From: Rhizobium sp. Leaf306
GTDB taxonomy: Bacteria > Pseudomonadota > Alphaproteobacteria > Rhizobiales > Rhizobiaceae
Assembly: GCF_001423425.1 (NCBI RefSeq)
Contig: NZ_LMNX01000002.1
Location: 124,001 to 188,000, forward strand
Direction: 5' to 3'
Length of the DNA stretch: 64,000 bases
Shown in pieces: positions 36,266 to 44,670 of this stretch. Position 1 is the first letter of the stretch. Each line of letters starts with the position of its first letter. The notes under the pieces were generated by a model, which did not search any database, was not told the DNA's origin, and saw only the letters and a program-made list of their open reading frames with translations. Both the position numbers and the translations under genes were made by a program.

Positions 36266-36446
36266 CATAGGCTGGCGGTGACCGATTTGATTGGCCCGCG
36301 TAGGTTTGCGCCTGCGAATGGCTCGCAAATGAATTTCCAGATGAAAATCAATATGTTAATGCAGGGTCTTTTTCCGCATTCGCTAGGTTGGTAACCGATG
36401 TCGCCATAGGTGTGCGCCACTCACCGCGACAGGTCTGCGTCTGACA
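36266..36446 (+). repeat. Imperfect direct repeats, possible transposon-end binding sites
   Basis: Four loosely alike 16-base blocks in the same direction occur at about 36268 (TAGGCTGGCGGTGAC), 36300 (TAGGTTTGCGCCTGC), 36407 (TAGGTGTGCGCCACT) and 36430 (CAGGTCTGCGTCTGA). They share AGGT-N-TGCGYC in the last three. Irregularly spaced repeats of this size at element ends are how TnsB-type transposases bind. This is inferred only. Confidence 0.35.
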
Positions 36447-36504
36447 ATCACCTGGGCCATTTACATCACTCGAAATGCGCTCCGAAAAATTGAGAATCTA
36501 GGCC

Positions 36505-36530
36505 AAAAAAAAGCCCGCGTGGGCGGGCAT
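36505..36530 (-). terminator. Rho-independent terminator of the tns/tni operon
   Basis: Read leftward, GCCCGC-N4-GCGGGC is followed by eight T residues, 25-50 bases after the tniQ stop. It separates the transposition operon from the flagellin region. Confidence 0.9.
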
Positions 36531-36553
36531 GAATTAATCTCCGAGTTGAGTGA

Positions 36554-38437
36554 TTACTTCCTCAGCCTGGCGACGGCCTCAGCGATCCTGTGAGCATCCA
36601 CTTCGGCCCGACGATAAAACCTGGAAACGAGTCCCGCACGTTCCGGAGACGTTTTGACCCCGGCCTTTTCCATAGTCGTCGTGATGACGATCGGATGGGT
36701 GTCGTACAACTTGGAGAGTTCGCCCAACATGATGTACTCCGCTTCGAAAGCTCGGATGGATTCGAGAGTAGCGTAGTCTTGACGACGCATCGTGTAGGGA
36801 TTGGTGAGCTTCTTTACAACGATCAAACCGCGTTGCACGAGGTACGAGATCGTCAGGCTTTTGACCTGCAGCGCCACTCGTGCATCATCGAGCTTGATAA
36901 AGCCAGCGTTATGTTTCTCCCACTCGGCAACGCGAGCGGGAACGATCAGTCCTACTGCCTCTGTAAGATCGACCCGTAAGTCGTTCAACCTGAAGGCTTC
37001 TGATTTCACCATCGTGACACTGGAAAGCTTGGCGTTCGTTACGAGGGCGATGACATCAGTCGTTGAACAGCCGCACGCTTGGCAGACGTCCCTAATCGTC
37101 GATAGGCCGCCGGAGCTAGACTCTGTCGTCGCGGCCATGATTTTCGCCTTGAATTGCTCCACGTCTTCTTTTCGAATTCGGGCGTACGCTCTCGTGTCTG
37201 CCCTGTTCTCAACGCGCGGGATAAGACCTGTGCCGAGGATGTCAGCCATTACTTTTTCCGTGACGCCAAGTTCTTCGCGGACTTCCTTGCTGGTCAACGT
37301 GCGGCTCGCTTCTTCAAGGATGCCGTGAGCTTGCTCCGCGTTAAAAAAGATGCGGCTCGGATGCAAGTTTTGTGGCCCGATCAACTTGCTGTCTCGCATA
37401 AGTTGGATGACCCGCTTCTCAAACAGGCCATACTCCAGGCTCGCGGAAACGACCGAGTGGAGATGGCGCTCATGGACCGGAACAAAACACATATCGCCCG
37501 CTCCGAACGGCAGATTGCGAACGGCGATGTCTTGAAGGAGGCTGACGGTTTCAGCGTAGCGTGGCACGGCGCTATTGCTTCGAAGCCATCGTCCCAATTG
37601 ACCAAAAAGAAATTTCTCGGCGGTGCTCGGTTTGCGAACGTTAATGAAGGTGACGATCACATTGCGAATCGCATCAGCACCCTGTCGCGCGACGTAAAAA
37701 CCTGCTTCTCGCGGCGAGGCAGATTGAAGTGAGGCGGGTAGGAGCGACGATGTTGCTTCGTGACGTTTCATGAATTTACCAAGGTAGGAACACAGCTCGA
37801 CGGCTACATGGACCTCAAAGCGGTCAAGATATGGTTCTTCCTTGACGCCGAGGATTCGATTTTCGATAAACCGATCGACTTCGACACCCTCGTCTGTAAC
37901 TGGATCCGCCGCCTGAGCTTCAATAGTCGAAAAATTTGCTGTGACATAACGAGCAAAATCGTCTTCCTGAAACTTCGGGAATTGGACTTCGATTAGAGGG
38001 CGTTGATGGTCGGTACAATTTACTACCGCTCTAGTAAGCCACTGGACCCGCACAAACGGGCGTGACGCCGGTTGCTCACTTCCTTGCCGACAGTCATGAA
38101 GGATGCAAGAAGGGCAATACCGGAATCGATTGCCTCGTCGCATCTCTTTGTTAAAGGTGGCGTGACCAAGGCTCCAATACTTCCTTTTGGTTTCCGTCCG
38201 GACAGCGAATTGCGAGAGGTCCGTGGGCTTGGCCCCGGACCAATGCGCCAACTTTGCGATTGCCTTTTCCTCACCCACGTAAAGATCGCGCAGCGAGACC
38301 CGTCCGGATGCGAGAAATAACCGAAGCGATCGATAGCCGTTCCCAGCACTCAACCGGGAGGCTAAGCTGATCGCATTTTCGCGACCAATCCTATGGGTGA
38401 CAGGGACAGGGAGGACCACTTTACTTCTCCTCCTCAT
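36554..38437 (-). CDS. tniQ: TniQ/TnsD-family target-selection protein
   Basis: The 627-residue product begins with a TniQ domain: a weakly conserved EN-ISLASRLSAGNG start, then a zinc motif FRYCPSCILHDCRQ and VNCTDHQRPL (CPxC and CxxH). A long C-terminal part holds several helix-turn-helix-like segments (TSKEVREELGVTEKVMADILG and TIRDVCQACGCSTTDVIALV). TniQ/TnsD proteins recognise the attachment site and recruit TnsC. The length is nearer TnsD than the short TniQ of CRISPR-associated elements. The start overlaps tnsC by 17 bases. Which site it recognises is unknown; the flagellin gene lies beyond the terminator. Confidence 0.85.
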   Translation of the reverse strand: MRRRSKVVLPVPVTHRIGRENAISLASRLSAGNGYRSLRLFLASGRVSLRDLYVGEEKAIAKLAHWSGAKPTDLSQFAVRTETKRKYWSLGHATFNKEMRRGNRFRYCPSCILHDCRQGSEQPASRPFVRVQWLTRAVVNCTDHQRPLIEVQFPKFQEDDFARYVTANFSTIEAQAADPVTDEGVEVDRFIENRILGVKEEPYLDRFEVHVAVELCSYLGKFMKRHEATSSLLPASLQSASPREAGFYVARQGADAIRNVIVTFINVRKPSTAEKFLFGQLGRWLRSNSAVPRYAETVSLLQDIAVRNLPFGAGDMCFVPVHERHLHSVVSASLEYGLFEKRVIQLMRDSKLIGPQNLHPSRIFFNAEQAHGILEEASRTLTSKEVREELGVTEKVMADILGTGLIPRVENRADTRAYARIRKEDVEQFKAKIMAATTESSSGGLSTIRDVCQACGCSTTDVIALVTNAKLSSVTMVKSEAFRLNDLRVDLTEAVGLIVPARVAEWEKHNAGFIKLDDARVALQVKSLTISYLVQRGLIVVKKLTNPYTMRRQDYATLESIRAFEAEYIMLGELSKLYDTHPIVITTTMEKAGVKTSPERAGLVSRFYRRAEVDAHRIAEAVARLRK

Positions 38438-39392
38438 CGCGCATGGCTTTCAGCGTTTCCTTGACCTCCAGTTGCTCCCAGTTTTCGGCTAGAAAAATGT
38501 TTTCCTTCAATAGTGCACCGGTGTTCCGTTCGTATTCCTGAGCGAAATGGCTGACGGTGAGTTCGGACTTTCGCTTTGTCAGGGCGCGAAAACATGCGCG
38601 ACGAATGTCGCCAATCGCGGTTCCCCAGGCGCCGTGAGTGGATTTGCAAAGACGACCGAGAAAATCGTCTTCCCTCAAGTTATCACGCAACTGAAGTCCG
38701 CAGTCCGCTGAAACCTCATTGAGCAGACCTGCAAACACATATTTGTCGCTCTCGATTTCGAGCCGTCGAAACGGGAAAACCATCGATCTCCGACCGATTT
38801 GCTGATCATCGCGCATTCGTTCGATACGCGGCATCCCTGAAAGGATGACATGTAGCGGCCACTCTTCCCAGTCGACAAGCTGCTTAACCATGTCTTGAAC
38901 CGCTTCAAAAGCCGCATTGGTCTGGGAGCGCACCGTATGCTGCGCCTCATCGAAATGGAGGATTTTGACCTTATGAGCCATGAGCGCGTCCATCATCATG
39001 GGTGTCAGCAGCTTTTCACTCCCCTCCGCAGGCAGGTCGAGTGCCTTAAACACCTGCTCCACAACGACATTCGTTTTGCTTTCCTTTGGAAGCTTGATGC
39101 TGAGAGCAGGACGAACAAGAGCATTATGTTCGTTTCGATAAGGCTGCAACGCTGGATTTGTCTGAAGGATATGCTTTAGGGCTGTCGACTTCCCTGTACC
39201 TGCTGGGCCGGTGACGAACAGCCCGCGACGATCCTCGCAGGAACCGTATTCGAAAAAGTCGTCGATGTTATCGAGCATGGATTGGATCTCATCAGCGAGA
39301 TCGTCGTCGCGGTCGTTCTTAAGCCGTTTCTGGCGGACTTGGTTTTTAAGCGCACGCAAATTTGCGCGATGAAGGTCAATCTGATCGGTCAT
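38421..39392 (-). CDS. tnsC: TnsC/TniB-type AAA+ transposition ATPase
   Basis: The 323-residue AAA+ protein has Walker A GLFVTGPAGTGKSTALKHIL (about residue 62) and Walker B KILHFDEAQHTVRS (about residue 145), with an arginine-bearing second half. TnsC/TniB proteins form ATP-bound filaments on target DNA, recruited by TniQ, and activate the TnsAB transposase. The DEAQH form of Walker B is usual for this family. It starts two bases after tnsB and overlaps tniQ, so all are one operon. Confidence 0.9.
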   Translation of the reverse strand: MTDQIDLHRANLRALKNQVRQKRLKNDRDDDLADEIQSMLDNIDDFFEYGSCEDRRGLFVTGPAGTGKSTALKHILQTNPALQPYRNEHNALVRPALSIKLPKESKTNVVVEQVFKALDLPAEGSEKLLTPMMMDALMAHKVKILHFDEAQHTVRSQTNAAFEAVQDMVKQLVDWEEWPLHVILSGMPRIERMRDDQQIGRRSMVFPFRRLEIESDKYVFAGLLNEVSADCGLQLRDNLREDDFLGRLCKSTHGAWGTAIGDIRRACFRALTKRKSELTVSHFAQEYERNTGALLKENIFLAENWEQLEVKETLKAMRDEEEK

Positions 39393-39394
39393 TT

Positions 39395-41530
39395 TTAGTC
39401 ATCCCATTTTGAACGAGAAAAATTGGAGGGCGAGGGAGTGCGCGGGGTTGGCGCAGGTTGAAGCTCCGCAGGCCGTACGCGACCGACAACACCCCCTCGG
39501 AGTTCGTCAGGAGGAAGCTGCACCGGCGCGTTGGTGTCGATGGGCAGGCCTGTAGTCCGTCCTGATGCAACCCCGGTGTAGATTTTCTTTCGCATTTTCG
39601 CGAGCTTGGCTGGGGACGGTACAGCGGGATCAAGGCCAGCACGGAGGGTGGCAGCTTTGCCGTTTTCACGGTTGCGTAGGATGAAGTCGTGGACCGTCGA
39701 AGTGTGCCGGTCCGTCCGGGCCGCATTCTCTGCCAAGAATTCCTTGTTCGCCTCGTCCCACTCGGCGAGTGTCAGGTCCTCGACTAGATCAATGTTGTTC
39801 GGGACCGGGAACCAGCCGCCATCCTCTTGTTTGACGAGGATTTCGTTGATGTAGGTCTCGTCAAACTTGAATTCGAAGGTCCGCCGATCGAGTGCTTCTG
39901 TGGCAAGGCGCTCGTTCATGTATGGGACGTTATGTTTGACGATGCCGTATTGCGTGATCGGTGCGGTGTGAACTTCTCCGAAAGCGCGAAGCATGTCGAT
40001 CGGCCGTGGAGGCGGTGTGACTTTGTACGTCTCCACGGCATCGACCCAAGCATCGTGCGGACATTGGCCACCAAGCGAGCCATGGCGACGAACGTGGTAG
40101 TAATCGTTGATTGCCTGCACGACGATTTCGTTGAACTCGCTTGCTGCAAGCGACGCATGGGCCTTGGGATCATAATCGCCTTTTTCCCAAATGTTTCGGA
40201 AGGTTTGACCGTCGAAAAACCGAGTCAAGAAAGGCCCAATGGTATGAAACAGACTTTCGATAAATGGGCGCTTCTTGGGTTGGCCAGCAGGAGGCCGCGT
40301 TGCTCCAATTTTGAGAGAATTCAGAGCGTTGACGACCTCGTCTGATGTGAGGGCAGAGCCATGGTCGCTTACGACCAGCTTTGGCTTGCAAACGCCGACC
40401 CACGGATTTTGAGCCCCCGCGATCTCAGAGATTGCTGTCTTATCCGTCATAATCATTCGGAGCATGCCCAGGGCAGCTTCGGTGTTCGGAGCTTGAGCGA
40501 CCTTGACAGCCAAAACGTACCGCGTGGCCGCATCAATCGCGAACACAAGCCAGAGCCGGATTTTTCGCAGCTTTGCTCGCTGTTTTGCAGTCACACCTTC
40601 CAGGGCGCCAGCCTTCGAGAAGAATGTGAAGAGATCACCCTTCCATTCGTCGATCTCGACCCGCTTGCCAGGGAGGATCACATTATAGCTGCGAAGATTA
40701 GGCGCGAAATATTTGAGAGCGTATTCCTCACCTTCGCGAGAGGCCACAACGTCGAACGCGGGCAACGATGCGATGATATCGTTGAATTTCGTCCGTGAGA
40801 GCTGATAAAGCTGCTCCTCCTCGCGGAGGTTTCGGTTCGCGACTGCAAGCTGCGCCTTGTATTCGTCGAAGATCAGAGCCTTGGTTGGCTTGAGGCGGCT
40901 CATGTATCCACGGGCGCACTGGAGCGCGAGATCATATGCCTCCGGCGTCCAAAGTGCAGTTTTTCGCCCCGGTCCGGTGTGCTTTGGGATCAGGGAGAGC
41001 ACATTGCGGCCACTTGCCACGAACGCGCGATATCGCCGGTTGAATGTGGAAACGGTGAGCTTGCCGGACTCGGCGACGACGACATCACAACGCGCTCGCT
41101 TTGAAACGAGGCTCCAATTCTCGTCGATCCATTTTTGGAAGTCGGGACCGGAACGACTGATTTTGCCTTCAATCAAGCACCGCTCTTCGTAGATCTCGAA
41201 GAAAGCTCGGCGAATGTTGGCTCGGTCCCGATTACTCTTGCTGCTTTGATCGAATGTCTTGCCGCCAAATCGGATGTTTAGAGCTTGAACATTGGGGTTC
41301 TGTGCTCCTTCATCGATCCACGCCTTGCCCGACTGGATGTACTTCCAGATCTGGTCATGGGTCAGTTCCAACGGTTCACGCCAAGGTTCATCGGCGTGCC
41401 GGAAGCTAAGTCCGCCGGGAATTTTTGAGGAAAGAAGCCACGGCTCGTCCTCAACCATGAAGCGATCCTCGCGAGTGATGTCCGCGATGGGATTCTTCAG
41501 TGGCTTAGGTGTAACAACGTCTTGGTTCAT
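39395..41530 (-). CDS. tnsB: TnsB/TniA-type DDE transposase
   Basis: The 711-residue protein has N-terminal DNA-binding helical domains, then an rve/Mu-type catalytic domain: VEIDEWKGDL (first Asp, about 293), AIDAATRYVLAVKVA, VVSDHGSALTSDEV (second Asp, about 387) and KKRPFIESLFHTI (Glu, about 425). A Mu-type beta-barrel and a basic C-terminal tail follow, which in TnsB contacts TnsC. It makes the 3' strand cuts and joins the ends to target DNA. ATG 41530 has GAGGGA before it. Segments of this protein recur in three small proteins encoded upstream of tnsA. Confidence 0.92.
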   Translation of the reverse strand: MNQDVVTPKPLKNPIADITREDRFMVEDEPWLLSSKIPGGLSFRHADEPWREPLELTHDQIWKYIQSGKAWIDEGAQNPNVQALNIRFGGKTFDQSSKSNRDRANIRRAFFEIYEERCLIEGKISRSGPDFQKWIDENWSLVSKRARCDVVVAESGKLTVSTFNRRYRAFVASGRNVLSLIPKHTGPGRKTALWTPEAYDLALQCARGYMSRLKPTKALIFDEYKAQLAVANRNLREEEQLYQLSRTKFNDIIASLPAFDVVASREGEEYALKYFAPNLRSYNVILPGKRVEIDEWKGDLFTFFSKAGALEGVTAKQRAKLRKIRLWLVFAIDAATRYVLAVKVAQAPNTEAALGMLRMIMTDKTAISEIAGAQNPWVGVCKPKLVVSDHGSALTSDEVVNALNSLKIGATRPPAGQPKKRPFIESLFHTIGPFLTRFFDGQTFRNIWEKGDYDPKAHASLAASEFNEIVVQAINDYYHVRRHGSLGGQCPHDAWVDAVETYKVTPPPRPIDMLRAFGEVHTAPITQYGIVKHNVPYMNERLATEALDRRTFEFKFDETYINEILVKQEDGGWFPVPNNIDLVEDLTLAEWDEANKEFLAENAARTDRHTSTVHDFILRNRENGKAATLRAGLDPAVPSPAKLAKMRKKIYTGVASGRTTGLPIDTNAPVQLPPDELRGGVVGRVRPAELQPAPTPRTPSPSNFSRSKWDD

Positions 41531-41566
41531 GGGTATCCCTCGAAGCCGCATCGGCTGTACCCGGCG

Positions 41567-42391
41567 CTAGTGCGCCGGGTTGCGTGCGAGATAGGTGAGT
41601 TCGGTGATGCGTTCGCCTGTCGGCGAGATGAGCACGCCGAGATCAATCAGCCGCCAAACAGCGACACGCCGTTCATCGATGTTGCGACAGGAGCGTAGGA
41701 GATCGCCGAAGCGAACGTACCCATTGATGGTGCGAACGATATCCAGGAGGTCGGACACTTCTTGATCGATCTCGAATTCGCGGGACCAGAAAATGAAATC
41801 GGCGTTTTCGGCCGCTTCAATTGAGCCGTACGTTTCGCTAAGGAACTGGAAGTCGTCGACTTGAGCCGAACTGGGATCGACTTTGATGCGCTCGATAAGG
41901 TCCTCCATCTCATCGCGCTTTCGTTCGGGCTTAATGACGATGCCAACCCTCCAGCCGTCTTTGTAGATGATCAGGTAATCGATCGTGTGCTCGTGCGGTT
42001 TCCGTTGGGCGTCGTGATAATTGAACAGCAGGGCCTGTGAGTGAATCTCCGCAATGTCCCGCCTGGTCATGAGCCGCAGGAGACAGCGATGCTCGATTTC
42101 GCTATCGAAGTAGACACGTACCTCATTGAAGAACTCGAACCCCTTTGCGGAAGACTTGTCCTTCCGGAGCGGGTTGCGAAGTGCGAGCCCGTGTGTTGGT
42201 TCGTAGAAGGTCTCGTCTTCAATCCGGATCGGCCGGTCCGTGGATTTGGCAAAATCCATTGGCGAGGTGGTGACTCGCAGGGTCGGATCTTCCATTCCTC
42301 CGATACCGGCCTTGCGTTTGTGAATGAAGCCCAAGCCTGCTCTTTTCATTCTCATTCGAGCGGCAACTAGACGCGCAGCATGAATGGTCAT
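41567..42391 (-). CDS. tnsA: TnsA-type endonuclease
   Basis: The 274-residue protein has the TnsA nuclease pattern: FDSEIEHRCLLRLM (Glu, about residue 100), HEHTIDYLIIYKDG (Asp, about 139) and VGIVIKPERKRDE (Lys, about 151), followed by a C-terminal winged-helix part (NGYVRFGDLLRSCRNIDERRVAVWRLIDLGVL). TnsA cuts the 5' strands so that the element moves by cut and paste. AAGGGG precedes the ATG. It is the first of tnsA-tnsB-tnsC-tniQ. All three catalytic residues appear present. Confidence 0.85.
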   Translation of the reverse strand: MTIHAARLVAARMRMKRAGLGFIHKRKAGIGGMEDPTLRVTTSPMDFAKSTDRPIRIEDETFYEPTHGLALRNPLRKDKSSAKGFEFFNEVRVYFDSEIEHRCLLRLMTRRDIAEIHSQALLFNYHDAQRKPHEHTIDYLIIYKDGWRVGIVIKPERKRDEMEDLIERIKVDPSSAQVDDFQFLSETYGSIEAAENADFIFWSREFEIDQEVSDLLDIVRTINGYVRFGDLLRSCRNIDERRVAVWRLIDLGVLISPTGERITELTYLARNPAH

Positions 42392-42480
42392 TGTAACCCC
42401 TTGAAATCCAGAAATTTTTCAGCAATAGACGGAGCGCGATCACCAACGTGAGCTAGTGATCGCGGACTTGAATCCGTGGC

Positions 42481-42813
42481 TCATTCTTTGGAATGAAGGC
42501 GGCTGTGTTGCGCGGCAACGCTTTCACCGAAGCGGGCTGCTCGAACCATGAAGGGGTCCAGGCAGCGGATCGAGTTGTGGAAAACGTGCTTTGACAGCGT
42601 CTCCAGAGGCCAAATTCCTTGGACGGTCCGCTGACTGTTGAGCCACGCAACTTCGCCTCGATACTCGGCATAGAGGCTTGCAATACTTGGTCGGCTTGGG
42701 TGCAGATACCGCGAGGCGTGTCTCAGAAAGATGTTGCGGCTCTGAGGATCGACGTTTCGAAGAAGATCTTCGATACGTGCCTTCAACTTCTGCATTTCAG
42801 CAAGTTTGCTCAT
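42481..42813 (-). CDS. Small TnsB-domain protein A (stand-alone DNA-binding module)
   Basis: The 110-residue product contains HPSRPSIASLYAEYRGEVAWLNSQRT, then LSKHVFHNSIRCLDPFMVRAARFGESVA. This lines up with the TnsB segment LKPTKALIFDEYKAQLAVAN ... LSRTKFNDIIASLPAFDVVASREGEEYA, the helix-turn-helix just before the catalytic domain, and with the next small protein. AAGGAG lies before the ATG, and the frame is intact. It is 89 bases upstream of tnsA on the same strand. A role as regulator, end-binding cofactor or inhibitor is inferred from the domain alone. Confidence 0.7.
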   Translation of the reverse strand: MSKLAEMQKLKARIEDLLRNVDPQSRNIFLRHASRYLHPSRPSIASLYAEYRGEVAWLNSQRTVQGIWPLETLSKHVFHNSIRCLDPFMVRAARFGESVAAQHSRLHSKE

Positions 42814-42874
42814 ATTCGCTCCTTGTGCGCGATTCCATCGCGCTGTTGAATGCTTCAATTGGATGGGGTGGGCG

Positions 42875-43315
42875 TTAGGAAGCCAAGGGCTGTGAAACTG
42901 GCGCGGCTGAGGGGTAAGGAGATCGGCGAGGGGTGCTTCGACGAAGGAACCGCATCGCGGCATCGAATCCGTACCGACCGGCCATGACGAAGAACGGATC
43001 CAAGTCGTTGATGGCGCTGCGGAACTTGTACTTGCTCAGGAAGGGCAAGTGCCTGGATGGTGTCCGCTCGCTATTCAATTGAGCGATCTCGACTTGGTAG
43101 AGACGATAGGCTTGGGCGATTGTGGGGCGGGTCGGCGACACGTAAAGCAACACGAACGACTGCATGACCTCTTCGCTGGTCGCGTCGCGGCCCTCTGGAC
43201 GCCGATAGTCCAGGTTCGTGATGCCGAACTGACCAGCGTGAAATAGCGCGGCCAAGCGGTTCATCTCTAGGGTAGAAAGCGATGTTGCTCTGCGCTTCTT
43301 GTTGGAATTGGTCAT
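42875..43315 (-). CDS. Small TnsB-domain protein B (stand-alone DNA-binding module)
   Basis: The 146-residue product carries YVSPTRPTIAQAYRLYQVEIAQLNSERT and LSKYKFRSAINDLDPFFVMAGRYGFDAAMRFL. It is paralogous to the protein encoded by the next gene (shared RPxIAxxYxxY, LNSxRT, LDPFxVxAxRxG) and to the pre-catalytic domain of the element's TnsB. It has its own strong AAGGAGGG six bases from the ATG. The first 60 residues are different and basic. It is not a broken gene: start, frame and stop are complete. Confidence 0.7.
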   Translation of the reverse strand: MTNSNKKRRATSLSTLEMNRLAALFHAGQFGITNLDYRRPEGRDATSEEVMQSFVLLYVSPTRPTIAQAYRLYQVEIAQLNSERTPSRHLPFLSKYKFRSAINDLDPFFVMAGRYGFDAAMRFLRRSTPRRSPYPSAAPVSQPLAS

Positions 43316-43390
43316 TTTGCCCTCCTTTTGGGCATGGCTTCGCGCTCGCCGGGACACCCGGACGCAGTTGGCCATCAGTTATGGTTGAGG

Positions 43391-43870
43391 TTAGTTGAGG
43401 GGATTCAACAGCTTGGCTATGGTAACGGGGAAATCCCGCGAGAAAGCTCTGTTGTGCTTTTCAAGCAGCTGGAATGTATGCTCCAGCGCTACTTCTACTT
43501 TTGACCGCGCCACCGAATGGACCCCGAACTTCGACAGAAGAGTCATGAGATCGGTCTTCCACTCGTCGAACTCGCAGCGTTCAACTGGTTGGCCTTTTGC
43601 GGGGTGTTGACGGCCGTTATCGATGGCGGTCGACAGGCCATTGGCAAGACGCGCCGCTTTGATCGGAGCGGCGATCGAACGCCTCCAAGCATCCATTGAC
43701 GTGTGGTTTCCGACGCTGGCGGAAGACAGGCGTGCGATCGACAAACCGAACGCGTCGTCGACTTGCGTCTGATTTACTCCCAGACGGTGGTGCAGCTTTG
43801 CACCGGCGGTTGCCACTTCGATCGGAAACGCGGTGGCAATGGCGTGCTTTTGGGTCTGCTTATTGGTCAT
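43391..43870 (-). CDS. Small TnsB-related protein C (start of the catalytic domain)
   Basis: In this 159-residue product, the segment CEFDEWKTDLMTLLSKFGVHSVARSKVEVALE lines up with TnsB VEIDEWKGDLFTFFSKAGALEGVTAKQRAKLRK. That is the first beta-strand and first catalytic Asp of the DDE domain, but the protein ends soon after, without the second Asp and Glu. The N-terminal 100 residues resemble a helical or HTH region. AAGGA precedes the ATG by eight bases. It cannot catalyse transposition; binding to TnsB partners is a possible role. It lies first in the leftward series that leads into tnsA. Confidence 0.65.
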   Translation of the reverse strand: MTNKQTQKHAIATAFPIEVATAGAKLHHRLGVNQTQVDDAFGLSIARLSSASVGNHTSMDAWRRSIAAPIKAARLANGLSTAIDNGRQHPAKGQPVERCEFDEWKTDLMTLLSKFGVHSVARSKVEVALEHTFQLLEKHNRAFSRDFPVTIAKLLNPLN

Positions 43871-44087
43871 GAGCATTGTCCTTGAGACACGAAACGCTGA
43901 ACTAGAATGCTGTTGGCCAAGGGGCAAACGCTATTGCCCCCACGCCCTGAAACGGTCAATTGACCTACATTCGCAGCCGCAAGCGCCGGAACGGAAGCAC
44001 GAGTCCAAATCGTCAATCCATTCAGGATTAAGGACTCCGACGCGGGCAAGCGGACGATCTTGCGCATGGGGCCTCTCAATCCGGGTT

Positions 44088-44249
44088 CTAAAGACCCGGA
44101 TACTTGCTGAGGGCACCCGGAGAGTCGGGGTCATCGTCGCCGCCTTGGAAATCGAACGCGAGATCCTCAATCGAAGCGCCCCGCGCAAGGTGTGCATCGA
44201 TTTCCGAGAAAGTGACGTCGTGCAAAAACATTCCGCGATAAGTCGCCAT
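44088..44249 (-). CDS. Small acidic hypothetical protein, 53 residues
   Basis: The frame MATYRGMFLHDVTFSEIDAHLARGASIEDLAFDFQGGDDDPDSPG has an AGGAG nine bases before the ATG and lies upstream of the TnsB-related small genes on the same strand. It is acidic and may fold as one helical hairpin with a disordered tail. No family was recognised. It could belong to the same operon, about 215 bases upstream of the next gene. Confidence 0.4.
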   Translation of the reverse strand: MATYRGMFLHDVTFSEIDAHLARGASIEDLAFDFQGGDDDPDSPGALSKYPGL

Positions 44250-44670
44250 AATAGCTGTCTCCTGATCAGCATTTATTCCCGTTCGGTCCTGGCGAGGGGA
44301 ACGGTGACGGACCCTAGAAATCGCGCACAGCTCCTGCCAAAACCTGCAGCACATCTGGGGCATCGATTGGCCGACGGCCATTAGACAGTCCGATTGAAAA
44401 GAGCTGTTTTTTCTAGCGCGGCCCTTGAAATTTAGAACGCAGATACACTTCGAGCACGGGCTCGACGCGAGAACTTCATATTTTCAAGGGGTGTTCCCGG
44501 CGTCACTTTGCGCGGACGGTCGTCGCGCGTTGCCGGAGAGATGTCGTTGAGAGGCCTAAACCTATAACATCAATATCAGCGGATCGCGCTGAGTTTTGCT
44601 ATTCGAAGCAACGACATGGCCTTCGTCTCCTGGACACTAGCTTTGCGCATGATGCCAGTAGTGTTAGCCA
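44250..44670. other. Divergent intergenic region without recognised gene
   Basis: About 420 bases between a leftward small gene and a rightward hypothetical gene, inside the transposon region. It should hold the promoter of the leftward small-gene/tns series. No repeat or RNA was recognised. Confidence 0.45.

Larger units (their letters stand above)
36012..36503. other. Intergenic region between flagellin and the Tn7-like module
   Basis: About 490 bases, AT-richer than the core genome. It must hold the flagellin promoter and probably one end of the Tn7-like element. Short repeats and an inverted repeat in it are listed separately. No gene was recognised. Confidence 0.6.
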
